Assembly (NCBI GenBank): GCA_016710285.1
Contig: JADJXR010000001.1
Coordinates: 2,730,501-2,794,500 of the forward strand
DNA from: Chlorobiota bacterium
GTDB lineage: Bacteria; Bacteroidota; Ignavibacteria; OLB7
Direction of reading: 5' to 3'
Length of the DNA: 64,000 nucleotides
The translations under genes and the position numbers were made by a program. Shown in pieces: positions 16,639-25,776 of this stretch (position 1 is the first letter of the stretch; each line of letters opens with the position of its first letter). Under the pieces are notes generated by a model. The model had not been told where the DNA came from, did not search any database, and was given only the letters and a program-made list of their open reading frames with translations.

Positions 16639-18099
16639 TTACTGAATCACCCGCATCTCCACGCGGCGGTTGGTGCGGCGGGCCTGATCGCTTGTTCCGG
16701 AAACCAGGGGTTTCCGTTTGCCGAAGCCTTTGGTCTCCATTCGCGCCCCTTCAATTCCGGCATCCAGCAGATACTGGCGGACCGCCGCCGCGCGCCGTTG
16801 CGACAGCGCGTCGTTGTAGTCGTCGGTCCCCTGGTCGTCGGTGTGTCCTTCCAACGAAATCCGCATATCGGGGTTGCTTTGCATGAACTCCGCAAGCCGC
16901 TCCAATTCCGAAACTGATTCCGGCAGCAGGTCGCTCTTGTCGTAATCGAAAAGGACCATCAGCCGAACCATTCCCCCCGCAATCGGGCTAAGGGTGATGT
17001 CCTTCTCAATATCCTGGCTTAGTCCGCTGGTGGGGACCTCGTACCGCTCGGTGTAGAATAGATATCCGTTCCGCTCGGCAGTGATGGAGTATTCGCGCCC
17101 GGCCACCAGCGTGGCAAAGTATTCGCCGTTGATGTCGTCGCTGCGGAGCCGCGCCACCTGCTGGTTGGTTTTCAGATCGGTGATGGTAATTGTGCTTCCC
17201 AGCGGTGCTTTTGTGGTTGCGTCGCTGACCACGCCATGAACGTTCACCACGGCCTCGGACGGGAACGGGTTTGGGGAAACAAGATAGATGTCAAGCCCCC
17301 CCGCGCCGCCGCTGCGGTTGCTGCTGAAGAACGCACGGTCGGCAGTGCTGAGCGCGGTGTAGAAGTACTCATCCGCTGCGGAGTTAATCGGCGACCCCAT
17401 GTTCTTCAGCCCGCTGAATCCGCTGTTGCTTGCCTTTGCGGTGTACAGGTCGAACCCGCCTTGCCCACCCGGGCGGTTGCTAGCAAAGTAGAACGTTTTG
17501 TTGTCGGGCGCCACGCTTGGGGAAAGGTCATCATCGGCGGTGTTGATGGTTGTGCCGGCGTTCGTTGCCACGCCCCATTTCCCGTTGACGTAGCGGCTGA
17601 TGTAGATATCCACCTTCCCGCTTCCCCCCGGGCGGTCGCTGGCAAAATAGAGTGTGCGCCCGTCGCTGCTAAGGTAGGGGTGCGAGTCCCAGTATTCGGA
17701 GTTGATCTCCGGCCCAAGGTTTTGGATGTTGGTCCACACGCCGTTGATTTTTTGGGCGGAGTAAAGGTCGGTGCGCCCTTGCCCATCCACCGGATTGTCA
17801 AGCGAGCTAAAGATCATCAGCTGGCCATCGGGGGTTAGGGTTACGGTTCCGTTTTCATCCCCTTCGCTTAGCTCGGGAATTTCGGTGATTGCCCCCCACC
17901 CGCTGGAGTTCCGCTCGGCAGTGAAAACCCGTTGGTTGCCGTTGCTGCGCGAGGTCAGGTACATCACCCGCGAGTTCCCCGCGAACGTGGAAGCGAAGTC
18001 GTCGCGGGTGGTGTTCATGTTCAACGATGTCACCGTCTGGCCATGAACCGATGCCGTTGCTGCAATCGCCGCCAGCAGCAAAAAGAATTTGCGTAGCAT
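16639..18099 (-). CDS. OmpA-family protein with PD40 beta-propeller repeats
   Basis: 486 residues with a signal peptide (1-20, ending SVHGQ). Residues about 30-280 contain repeated PD40/TolB-type blades (PYLSSDGRTLYFASDRPGG, PSVAPDNKTFYFASNRPGG). A carboxypeptidase-regulatory-like beta domain follows (about 285-370). The C-terminal OmpA peptidoglycan-binding domain (about 385-486) has FDYDKSDLLPES, EGHTDDQGTDDYN and LSQRRAAAVRQYL. The architecture matches envelope-anchoring proteins common in Bacteroidota, some of them linked to T9SS (PorE-like); PorE identity is not established here. Minus strand, 83 bp downstream of the BNR gene, with its own terminator. Confidence 0.85.
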   Translation of the reverse strand: MLRKFFLLLAAIAATASVHGQTVTSLNMNTTRDDFASTFAGNSRVMYLTSRSNGNQRVFTAERNSSGWGAITEIPELSEGDENGTVTLTPDGQLMIFSSLDNPVDGQGRTDLYSAQKINGVWTNIQNLGPEINSEYWDSHPYLSSDGRTLYFASDRPGGSGKVDIYISRYVNGKWGVATNAGTTINTADDDLSPSVAPDNKTFYFASNRPGGQGGFDLYTAKASNSGFSGLKNMGSPINSAADEYFYTALSTADRAFFSSNRSGGAGGLDIYLVSPNPFPSEAVVNVHGVVSDATTKAPLGSTITITDLKTNQQVARLRSDDINGEYFATLVAGREYSITAERNGYLFYTERYEVPTSGLSQDIEKDITLSPIAGGMVRLMVLFDYDKSDLLPESVSELERLAEFMQSNPDMRISLEGHTDDQGTDDYNDALSQRRAAAVRQYLLDAGIEGARMETKGFGKRKPLVSGTSDQARRTNRRVEMRVIQ

Positions 18100-18182
18100 G
18101 ATACGTGTTGGGAATTGGTTGTCGGGAATGTCAAATGCCGAATGTTCCGATGAGGGGAAGTCGCTTCCCCCCCCCTGGCTCC

Positions 18183-20957
18183 TTACTTCGCTTTCACCAG
18201 CTTGATTGGCCGCTGGCTGCCCCGTTGCGAGCCAAGCGCAAGATAATAGATGCTGGCGGGTTGCAAGCGCAGGTCTATCATCTGTTCGTTGGCGGCCACC
18301 GGAATTTCCATGATGGCTTTGCCAAGATAATCGTAGATGATCGCTTTCTCACCATGGGCCAGCGTTGGCACGGTTAGTTGGAACATCCCATCGTCGCTGA
18401 TGGATGCCACGCTTGGCAAGGCCGGGTCTGCGGGCTGATCGGTGGTTTGCGGAACTGCCGACGGGACGTATTCCGGCAACAGCGTCTCCCAAGCCCCCCG
18501 CCCGAACGTTGCGGCCCGCAGCTTCCCCGATGCCTCGTGGATTTCCAGATCCGTCACCGGAACAATCGGCATTCCGTCGTTGAACGGTTGCCATGCCGAG
18601 AAGGAGCGGAGCAGGTCCAGATAGAACACGCCAAGATCGGTCCCGACGTACAGCCCGCGCCCACGCTTGGTGTCAACCGCCACGCAGTTGGCCGGGACGT
18701 TCGGCAAATTGCGCGAGATGTTCAGCAAGGTGTGGGTGGAAAGATCGTAGGCGTAAACTTTTGAGCCAGCGTTGTAGCCTGATATGGAGATGAAAAGCAG
18801 CCCCGGGTTCTCCGGGTCCACGGCAATGTAGGTGATGGACTCACCTTCGGAAGCAAAAGCGTTCAGGTCCTGCCAGCTTTGGCCACCGTTGGTGGTGACG
18901 GAGATATCCTCGAAGGTGGCAACGTAGATCACGTTCGGATTGGAGGGGGCAATCGCCAGCGAGCGCAGGTTCAGCAGAAGCGGGTTCCCTTCGCTGTCGG
19001 TCTTGAACCGGCTGAAGACCTGCGGCGAAATCGCCTGCCAGGAATCCCCACGGTCGGTGGTTTTCCAGACCTGGTTCATCCCCACGTAGAGCGTTTTGGA
19101 GTCGAACGGGTCCATCGCATATGGCGTCACCCACGCCCCTTGGAAATCCTTGCCGTAGCCGGGGATGTTTGCGGAGATTATGGTAATGTCGTTCGTGTCA
19201 TCCGGATCGGCATAGCGATTGTAGGAGCGGTAAATCTTTCCGTTGGCGTAGGACCCATACATGATGTTGGGATCGGTGTGGTCAATCACGCAATCCATTC
19301 CATCGCCACCGATTGCGGTTTTCCAGACCCCGTTTTGCAGCAGCATCGTGGTGTTATCTTGGTGCCCGGCAATGATCGTTCCTTCCTCTTTGGCGGACCC
19401 GGCAATGCGGTAGATCTGGCCAATCTGCAAGCCGCTGCTAAGGTTATGCCAGTTGCGCCCGCGGTCGCTGCTGTACCACAACCCGCCGTCGTTGCACTCG
19501 AACAAATATTCCGGTTTCAGCGGGTGGAATTTCAGCCAGTGCTTGTCGGCATGGGCCACGTCGGTGGGGTTGGGAAGCATGGAATGAATCTCCGGGTGGT
19601 CGCTCCAGACGTTCGATGTCTCCCAGTTCAGCCCGGCATCGGTGGTGCGCCACGTGTTCACCCCGCCCACGTACATCTCGTACGGTTGTTGTGGTGAGAT
19701 GGCGTAGGCAAGGTCGTACTGCCCCTGCCCTGTTTGGAAATCGTACCCGGCCATTCCGTGATACCACCCCAGCAAGTTTGGCCGCCCGCGAAGGGTATCG
19801 GGAATGTAGCCGGAATTGAAATTGATGCCGGTATTCAGCGAAGCGAAGATGCCGTACAGTCCCAGATGCTTCCCTGCGCAAAGGATGTCCACGCGGTTTG
19901 GCTGCGCCGGGGTCACGCCGATTTTCATCCGAATCACATCCTCCAGATTCACCGTGGGGATCCACGTCATCCCGCCATCTTCCGAGCGGTAGAAGGTGGC
20001 GGCAGTGGTCCCGTTGCGCGGGTCGTTGTAGCTGGTGGCATAGACGATTGCTGGGTTGGTGGGGTGGAACTCGATATCCATCATGTAATCGGCCAGGGTC
20101 AGGCCCCAGGTTGCGCCGCCGTCAACGGTCATGTACATCCCGGCCGAGGTGGCCGCCAGCAGGACGTTCGGGTAGGCGGGGTTCATCGCCAGCCGCCGGA
20201 TCAGCACCGATTGCTGCACGGGGATCAGCAATCCGGTGGTTTCCCACGTGTAGCCGCCGTTGGTGGTCCGCAGCACGCCGATGCTTTTGGTGTCCCCTTC
20301 CTGTTTCATCCCCGTCAAGCTGGTAAGGCTTCCCATATCTCCATCGCCGGTGGCAATGTAGATGATGTTGGGATCGTTCGGGTGCACGGCGATATCGCTG
20401 ACCCCCAGCACCGGAAGGTTATCGGTGATGGTTCGCCACGTTGCGCCGAAGTCCGTGGTTTTCCAAAGCCCGCCACTAGGGGAACCTACCCAGAAAGTGT
20501 TCGGGTCGGTGGGGTGGAAGGCGATGCAGTTCAGCCGCCCAAGCCCGTTCCAGCCGCGTGCCGGCGCGGTGGTTGGTCCCAGCGGTTTCCATTGCCCCGC
20601 GCTGTTTGCGCTGCTTGCCAGCACCGCTCCGTTTTTCTCCACGTAGCGTTCCCACTCCTTCCAGTCGTGGTCTTGGGCGGGAAGTTTCCCGCCGTTCCCC
20701 CATGTCCGTTGCTCCCAGTACCATTCCCACCGTTTGAACTGCTTCCACCCGCTCCCTTTCTTCCCAACTTTTTCCGGATGGGCCTGGAAGTAATCGTTAG
20801 CGGCTTGTTGAATTTGCGGCACCGTTAGCGCGCCATTGTTGTGCGGAAGAAACTCCGAACGCAGAAACGCCTGGCCAACTGCCGCAACGGTGGAAACCAC
20901 CAGCGCGATCGCAAGCGTAAACACTGCGCGAAACGTAGAGGAAAGGAAGAACGACAC
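18183..20957 (-). CDS. Large secreted BNR/sortilin-type beta-propeller protein
   Basis: 924 residues starting at GTG (20955-20957), which opens a signal peptide (LAIALVVSTVAAVGQA). The body has many BNR/Asp-box-like repeats of the type GGLWKTTDFGATW, QVWKTTDRGDSW and GGQSWQDLN, as in sortilin/Vps10 and xyloglucanase-like propellers. The last 75 residues (IIYDYLGKAIMEIPV ... IYYLALG) look like a T9SS type A sorting domain. Probably a surface or secreted propeller; no catalytic residues can be assigned. It lies upstream of the OmpA/PD40 gene on the same strand. Confidence 0.82.
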   Translation of the reverse strand: MSFFLSSTFRAVFTLAIALVVSTVAAVGQAFLRSEFLPHNNGALTVPQIQQAANDYFQAHPEKVGKKGSGWKQFKRWEWYWEQRTWGNGGKLPAQDHDWKEWERYVEKNGAVLASSANSAGQWKPLGPTTAPARGWNGLGRLNCIAFHPTDPNTFWVGSPSGGLWKTTDFGATWRTITDNLPVLGVSDIAVHPNDPNIIYIATGDGDMGSLTSLTGMKQEGDTKSIGVLRTTNGGYTWETTGLLIPVQQSVLIRRLAMNPAYPNVLLAATSAGMYMTVDGGATWGLTLADYMMDIEFHPTNPAIVYATSYNDPRNGTTAATFYRSEDGGMTWIPTVNLEDVIRMKIGVTPAQPNRVDILCAGKHLGLYGIFASLNTGINFNSGYIPDTLRGRPNLLGWYHGMAGYDFQTGQGQYDLAYAISPQQPYEMYVGGVNTWRTTDAGLNWETSNVWSDHPEIHSMLPNPTDVAHADKHWLKFHPLKPEYLFECNDGGLWYSSDRGRNWHNLSSGLQIGQIYRIAGSAKEEGTIIAGHQDNTTMLLQNGVWKTAIGGDGMDCVIDHTDPNIMYGSYANGKIYRSYNRYADPDDTNDITIISANIPGYGKDFQGAWVTPYAMDPFDSKTLYVGMNQVWKTTDRGDSWQAISPQVFSRFKTDSEGNPLLLNLRSLAIAPSNPNVIYVATFEDISVTTNGGQSWQDLNAFASEGESITYIAVDPENPGLLFISISGYNAGSKVYAYDLSTHTLLNISRNLPNVPANCVAVDTKRGRGLYVGTDLGVFYLDLLRSFSAWQPFNDGMPIVPVTDLEIHEASGKLRAATFGRGAWETLLPEYVPSAVPQTTDQPADPALPSVASISDDGMFQLTVPTLAHGEKAIIYDYLGKAIMEIPVAANEQMIDLRLQPASIYYLALGSQRGSQRPIKLVKAK

Positions 20958-21119
20958 GGGACACCTCGGTTGATTACGTTGATTTATTGCCGAAGAACTG
21001 ATGCAACCATACCAAGAGGGGAAGGGGAAATCACTACGGAAAAACTACGGAGGAGGGAAAGGAGGTAGGAGATAGGCCAGGAGGAGCCTGCTGCAAGATA
21101 GAGTAAAACCGGGCGGGAA

Positions 21120-21404
21120 TCACCCAGCCCGGCGCAGTTCGTGCAGCAGTTCTTGCAAGATGCTTTGCAAGGCGGCGCGGCTGATCGTCAGCTCGCCGCG
21201 CTGCAGGTGCCGAAGGCGGAACAGCGTGCTGGCCCCGCCGCGTGCGTCGTACGGCTCGATAGAAAGATCACCGTAGCCCATGTCGTAATGGTGGCTTTCG
21301 CCGCGCAGATAGGCCTGCACCTCGCGGATTTCCGCAATGCCCATCACCGGGGCCAGCATCTGCCACAGTTGGTCATTGTTCTGGATGGATGTTTTCTTCT
21401 TCAT
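21120..21404 (-). CDS. Hypothetical protein, 94 residues
   Basis: Small ORF from the ATG at 21402-21404 (a TTG five codons upstream is possible). It begins MKKKTSIQNNDQLWQML and ends in an Arg/Leu-rich helix (QELLHELRRAG). Charged, with no signal or membrane segment. I recognise no family. It directly follows the decayed kdpE remnant on the same strand. Codon choice is like its neighbours, which supports it being real. Confidence 0.5.
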   Translation of the reverse strand: MKKKTSIQNNDQLWQMLAPVMGIAEIREVQAYLRGESHHYDMGYGDLSIEPYDARGGASTLFRLRHLQRGELTISRAALQSILQELLHELRRAG

Positions 21405-21469
21405 GGGTTGTTGGTTCAATGCCGTTACGTTGGTTGTTTCCTGTCCCCCCGGGGGGGAAATGCTGCTTG

Positions 21470-21759
21470 CTATTCTTCCTCGGCAATTCTTAGCCGGTAG
21501 CCAACCCCAGGCTCGGTGATAATGTAGCGTGGGTGGGTGGCGCTATCCCCCAGCTTGCTGCAATGATACACCCACTCTGCTCTTCCACAATACGCAGAAC
21601 GCGACGCGCGTTCCCCAACAGCGCGATGGTGATGTTTGCGTCAATCTGCCGTGGCGCAAGCCGGTGATGGCCCGCCGCCAGCAACCGGCGCGGCGGCGTT
21701 GCAGCCGTTGCGATTGCCGGACCAAACCCTTCAGCGATTTCTATCTGAACAGTCTTCAT
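21470..21759 (-). pseudogene. Remnant of a KdpE-type response regulator (C-terminal winged-helix end)
   Basis: Translating the minus strand to the stop at 21470-21472 gives CSKLGDSATHPRYIITEPGV followed by GYRLRIAEEE. This is the characteristic end of KdpE/OmpR-type DNA-binding domains (LxxKLxxDxxxPRYIxTEPGVGYRL). The sequence upstream in that frame does not continue the winged helix, and no receiver domain is present. The ATG-led frame that enters from 21759 (MKTVQIEIAEGFG...) is a different frame and I do not recognise it. I read this as a truncated, decayed regulator. No kdpFABC or kdpD is in the window. Confidence 0.6.
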
Positions 21760-22009
21760 GGGCGGAACCCTTGTGTGTGTGGGGGCGTATCCCTCTGCCG
21801 CCAACCACAACGGCAACTTGGCAGGAAAAGTATCAGAGGGGTATAAGAAGTTGGGGGGGAAGCGTAAAGAATGCGTAAAGAGGAAGGATGCGTTGCGGGT
21901 GGCGGGTGGGGTTGTATTTTCGCGCCCCACTTTCCCCAACCCTGGTGGGGGCAATGTGGTGGCGGGGCTTCCCAACCAGGCACAACAGGAACCAAACCGA
22001 AAAATCAGA

Positions 22010-24301
22010 ATGATAGATATCCCATCCATCCTTTCCGCCGAGCTTGGCTTGCAGGCTTGGCAAGTGCAGAATGCGTTGCAGCTTCTGGACGAAGGGGGAA
22101 CGCTCCCCTTTATTGCCCGCTACCGCAAGGAGCGCACCGGCGAGATGAATGAAATTCAGCTTCGCGACCTGTTTGACCGATTCGCTTATCTGACCGAGCT
22201 GCAAGAACGGAAAGAGGCGATCCTTGCCTCCATTGCCGAGCAAGGGAAGCTCACCGATGAGCTTCGAAAAACGATTGAAGCCTGCTTGGTGAAAACAGAT
22301 TTGGAGGACCTCTACCTCCCTTTCAAGCCCAAGCGCCGCACGCGCGCAACCATCGCCCGCGAGAAGGGGCTGGAACCCCTTGCCCAGCGGATCCGCGACC
22401 TGAACACCGCCGCCGCGCCGCACGTTCGGTTGGACCAGGAAGCCACCCCGTTTATCAGCATAGAGCATGGCGTGATGACCGCTCAAGAAGCACTGAAAGG
22501 GGCCGCCGACATCCTTGCTGAAGAAGTTGCCGAGCGTGCAGGGCATCGCGCTTGGATCCGTGAGTTCTTCCTGCGCGAAGGGGCGTTTGTGACGAAGGTG
22601 AAGGACGCCTTCCCAGAGGGGACCACGAAGTTCGAGATGTACCGCCAGTTCCGCGTTCCGGTAAGCCGGATTGCTGCCCACACGATGCTGGCAATGCGCC
22701 GGGGGGAAGAAGAGGAGGTGCTGACGTTGGAGCTTCAGTTCGATGAGGAGGGCATTCTTGCATACTTGGGCACGCAGGAGATAAGAACCCGCCAACTTGA
22801 ATTGCGCGAGTTCCTGGAAGCGATGCTCCGCGATGCCTTCCAGCGGCTGATGCGGGCATCGCTGATTGGCGAAGTTCGGTATCAGCAGAAGCAGGTGGCC
22901 GATGCCGAATCAATCCGAACGTTCGAGGAAAATTTGCGGAACCTTCTGCTGGCAAGTCCTGCCGGAATGAAGCCGACGCTTGGCGTAGACCCCGGGTTCC
23001 GCACCGGCTGCAAAATCGCGGTGATTGATGGCACCGGCCAGCTGATAGAGTACCGCACAATCTTCCCCCACCAATCCCAGCGCGAGCGCGAAGCCGCCGG
23101 GGCAACCGTTCGCACCCTGATAGCCCAGCACGGAATCCAGTTAGTGGCCGTTGGCAACGGAACCGCAGGGCGCGAAACCGAGGCATTCCTGCGCGAGGCG
23201 TTGGACGCATCCATTCCGGCGCGGGGAGCGGTGGGGTCAGCAGTGGTGCCAGCGGTGGTGCCAGCAGTAGTGATGGTAAGCGAATCGGGTGCCTCGGTCT
23301 ATTCCGCCAGCGAGGTTGCCATCGAGGAATTTGCCGAGCTTGACCTTACCGTGCGTGGTGCGATTAGCATCGGGCGGCGGCTGCAGGATCCACTTGCGGA
23401 GCTGGTGAAGATTGACCCAAAGTCAATCGGCGTTGGCCAGTATCAACACGACGTTGACCAACGGTTGCTGAAAAAGAAATTGGAGGAAACGGTGGAAGGG
23501 TGTGTGAACCATGTGGGGGTGGATCTGAATCTGGCCAGCAAGGAGTTGCTGGGGTATGTTGCCGGCATCACCCCCAGCGTGGCCCGCAGCATTGTGGACC
23601 ACCGCAACCGCTTGGGCGCATTCCGCAACCGGCGCGAGCTTCTGAACGTGCCCCGGTTTGGAGCAAAGGCGTTCGAGCAAGCCGCAGGATTCCTGCGGAT
23701 TCGTGGTGGCGACGAACCGCTGGACAACACCGCGGTCCACCCCGAGCGGTATGCCGTGGTGGAGCGCATGGCCGCCGATTTGAACATCCCGTTGCCGGAA
23801 ATCACCCGCGTGCCCGAGCGATTGAAATCCCTGGATTTGCAGAAATACATCACCGACGATGTTGGCCAGCCAACCCTGCGCGATATCCTTGCCGAGCTTG
23901 AAAAACCAGGCCGCGACCCACGCGCCGAATTCCGCTACGCCAATTTTTCCGAAGGGGTAAAAGCCATTGCCGATTTGAACGTTGGGATGGAGTTGGAAGG
24001 GGTGGTGACGAACGTGGCAAACTTTGGGGCGTTTGTGGACATTGGCGTGCACCAAGATGGACTGGTGCATATCTCACAACTTTCGGACCGGTTTGTGAAC
24101 GATCCCAAAACAGTGGTGCATGTTGGGCAAGTGGTAAAAGTTCGGGTGCTGGAGGTGAACGAACAGTTGCGCCGAATCAGCCTAACAATGCGCAGCGGCC
24201 AAGCCCCGGCCCGCTCCAACGCCCCACGCGCACGGGAATCCCAGCCAGCCCAACGCCCTTTTACCGTTGATGATTTGAAGGCAAAGTTTGGGAAGGGATA
24301 A
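22010..24301 (+). CDS. tex: Tex-family RNA-binding transcription accessory protein
   Basis: 763 residues from the ATG at 22010, which starts the conserved Tex N-terminus (LPFIARYRKERTGEMNE at about 30). The order is N-terminal helical region, YqgF-like nuclease-fold domain (TLGVDPGFRTGCKIAVID), helix-hairpin-helix pair (GITPSVARSIVDHR) and C-terminal S1 RNA-binding domain (about 660-730; NVANFGAFVDIGVHQDGLVH). Expected to bind nucleic acid and affect transcription. Oddity: at about residues 403-422 there is a low-complexity stretch, VGSAVVPAVVPAVVMVSE, encoded by short repeats of gtggtgccagc, where most Tex proteins have a plain loop before VSEAGASVYSAS. Monocistronic, convergent with the M20 gene. 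Confidence 0.93.
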   Translation: MIDIPSILSAELGLQAWQVQNALQLLDEGGTLPFIARYRKERTGEMNEIQLRDLFDRFAYLTELQERKEAILASIAEQGKLTDELRKTIEACLVKTDLEDLYLPFKPKRRTRATIAREKGLEPLAQRIRDLNTAAAPHVRLDQEATPFISIEHGVMTAQEALKGAADILAEEVAERAGHRAWIREFFLREGAFVTKVKDAFPEGTTKFEMYRQFRVPVSRIAAHTMLAMRRGEEEEVLTLELQFDEEGILAYLGTQEIRTRQLELREFLEAMLRDAFQRLMRASLIGEVRYQQKQVADAESIRTFEENLRNLLLASPAGMKPTLGVDPGFRTGCKIAVIDGTGQLIEYRTIFPHQSQREREAAGATVRTLIAQHGIQLVAVGNGTAGRETEAFLREALDASIPARGAVGSAVVPAVVPAVVMVSESGASVYSASEVAIEEFAELDLTVRGAISIGRRLQDPLAELVKIDPKSIGVGQYQHDVDQRLLKKKLEETVEGCVNHVGVDLNLASKELLGYVAGITPSVARSIVDHRNRLGAFRNRRELLNVPRFGAKAFEQAAGFLRIRGGDEPLDNTAVHPERYAVVERMAADLNIPLPEITRVPERLKSLDLQKYITDDVGQPTLRDILAELEKPGRDPRAEFRYANFSEGVKAIADLNVGMELEGVVTNVANFGAFVDIGVHQDGLVHISQLSDRFVNDPKTVVHVGQVVKVRVLEVNEQLRRISLTMRSGQAPARSNAPRARESQPAQRPFTVDDLKAKFGKG

Positions 24302-24318
24302 GTGGACGAATGCTTGAA

Positions 24319-24348
24319 GGGGGTAATCGCCACTGCGCGATTGCCCCC
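24319..24348. terminator. Hairpin between convergent tex and M20 genes
   Basis: 12-bp stem gggggtaatcgc / gcgattgccccc (one G-T wobble) with a 6-nt loop in the 97-bp convergent gap. It has no strong T-run, so it is a possible bidirectional terminator. Confidence 0.4.
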
Positions 24349-24398
24349 TGATTGGCATCCCCCCCTCCCTCCAATTTCTGCTGATTCCCCGCAGGGTC

Positions 24399-25610
24399 TT
24401 AATTCCCCTGCTCCACCAAATACCGGTAGGCCACCCATGCCATCAGCGCGCTGCCAACGGGAAGGATGCTTTCGTGGATGGTGAATTTGGGGTTGTGCAA
24501 TCCCCCCATGCAGCCTTGCTCGCGGGTTCCCGCGCCAATCCACCAGAAGGTCCCGGGGACTTTCTCCAGATAGTAGGCAAAATCCTCCGCGCCCATCATC
24601 GGCGGGGCATCGAACACCGCTTGCTGCCCCAGCATCTGCCGCGCCGATTCCTGCGCGAACTTCGTGGCCCAGGGGTCGTTCTGCAACGCCGGGTATCCAA
24701 GCCGGATTTCCAAATCGTACTCCGCCCCGTTCGTTAAGCAAACCCCTTTCAAGGTGTTCTCGATCATGGCGTGTGCGTTGCGCCGCCATTCTTCGTTCAT
24801 GGCCCGCAGGGTGCCTTCAATTTTCACCTCATCGGGAATGATGTTCGTTGCCGATCCCCCCTGAATCTTTGCAATCGTCAGCACTGCCGGTTGGAACGGG
24901 TCCACGTTCCGGCTCACGATTTTCTGGAGCGATGTCACCAGCTCGCACGCGGTGATGATGGGGTCCACCGACAGCTGTGGCATTGCTGCATGGCCGCCGC
25001 GTCCGCGAACGGTGATGTACAGTTCGTCGGCACTGGCCATCATGGTCCCCGGGAAAAATCCGACGGCACCGGCCGGGGCCATTGGCGCAACGTGCTGGCC
25101 AAAGATCGCATCCACCGCAGGGTTCTGCAGCGCGCCGTCGGCAATCATCACCGAGGCTCCCCCTGGAAGTTTTTCTTCGCTTGGTTGCAGCAGGAACTTC
25201 ACGGTCCCGGGAAGTTGGTCGCGGATTTCCGAAAGGATCATTGCCGCGCCCAACGCCATGGTGGTGTGCGAGTCGTGGCCGCAGGCGTGCATCTTCCCGG
25301 GGTTGCGGCTGGCAAACGGAAGCCCCGTTTCTTCGTGAATTGGAAGCGCGTCCATATCGCCACGCAGGGCCACGCACTTGCTTGCTTCGGTGGTTGCCCC
25401 GCCGCGCAACACCCCCACCACTCCGGTTTGTGCAACCCCGGTCAACGTCTCAATTCCCAACTCCCGCAGCACCGATTGCGCCAGTGCCGAGGTCTCATAT
25501 TCCTGGAACGCAAGCTCTGGGTTTGCATGAAGCGTCCGGCGGATTTCCACAAGGCGTTCGTTGCGGCGCATGGCGGCGGCAAGAAAATCGGATGGAGTAA
25601 GATTTGGCAT
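24399..25610 (-). CDS. M20-family amidohydrolase (hippurate/IAA-amino-acid hydrolase-like)
   Basis: 403 residues from the ATG at 25608-25610. Family motifs: ALRGDMDALPIHEETGLPF, the metal-binding GKMHACGHDSHTTM, and near the C-terminus MGAEDFAYYLEKVPGTFWWIG. These define the M20D group (N-acyl-amino-acid amidohydrolases, ILR1/HipO/AbgB-like), which hydrolyse N-acyl amino acids using two metal ions. The dimerisation domain sits in the middle (about 185-300). No signal peptide, so cytosolic. The substrate cannot be inferred from context; neighbours are unrelated. Confidence 0.9.
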   Translation of the reverse strand: MPNLTPSDFLAAAMRRNERLVEIRRTLHANPELAFQEYETSALAQSVLRELGIETLTGVAQTGVVGVLRGGATTEASKCVALRGDMDALPIHEETGLPFASRNPGKMHACGHDSHTTMALGAAMILSEIRDQLPGTVKFLLQPSEEKLPGGASVMIADGALQNPAVDAIFGQHVAPMAPAGAVGFFPGTMMASADELYITVRGRGGHAAMPQLSVDPIITACELVTSLQKIVSRNVDPFQPAVLTIAKIQGGSATNIIPDEVKIEGTLRAMNEEWRRNAHAMIENTLKGVCLTNGAEYDLEIRLGYPALQNDPWATKFAQESARQMLGQQAVFDAPPMMGAEDFAYYLEKVPGTFWWIGAGTREQGCMGGLHNPKFTIHESILPVGSALMAWVAYRYLVEQGN

Positions 25611-25673
25611 GGCAGCGTTGATGATTGTGCACAGTTGATTGATTGGAACCCGGGCAAGATACACGACAGCGAG

Positions 25674-25703
25674 AAAAGAGCAGATGGGGTGTGCTGCTCT
25701 TTT
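25674..25703 (-). terminator. Terminator after the sugar transferase gene
   Basis: Perfect 10-bp stem aaaagagcag / ctgctctttt with a 10-nt loop, 73 bp after the stop of the minus-strand sugar transferase. The T tract is part of the stem, so it could work in either direction. Confidence 0.6.
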
Positions 25704-25776
25704 CCCGCTGCTGAGTGGGAAGGGGGGAAGGGAGACACGTCAAAACACCGAAGCCGCAAAATGCTGGGCGCACCCA

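Noticed and set aside
21490..22029. 179-codon minus-strand frame around the KdpE remnant
   Set aside because: Out of frame with the recognisable KdpE end and antisense to the start of tex; its composition is not protein-like.
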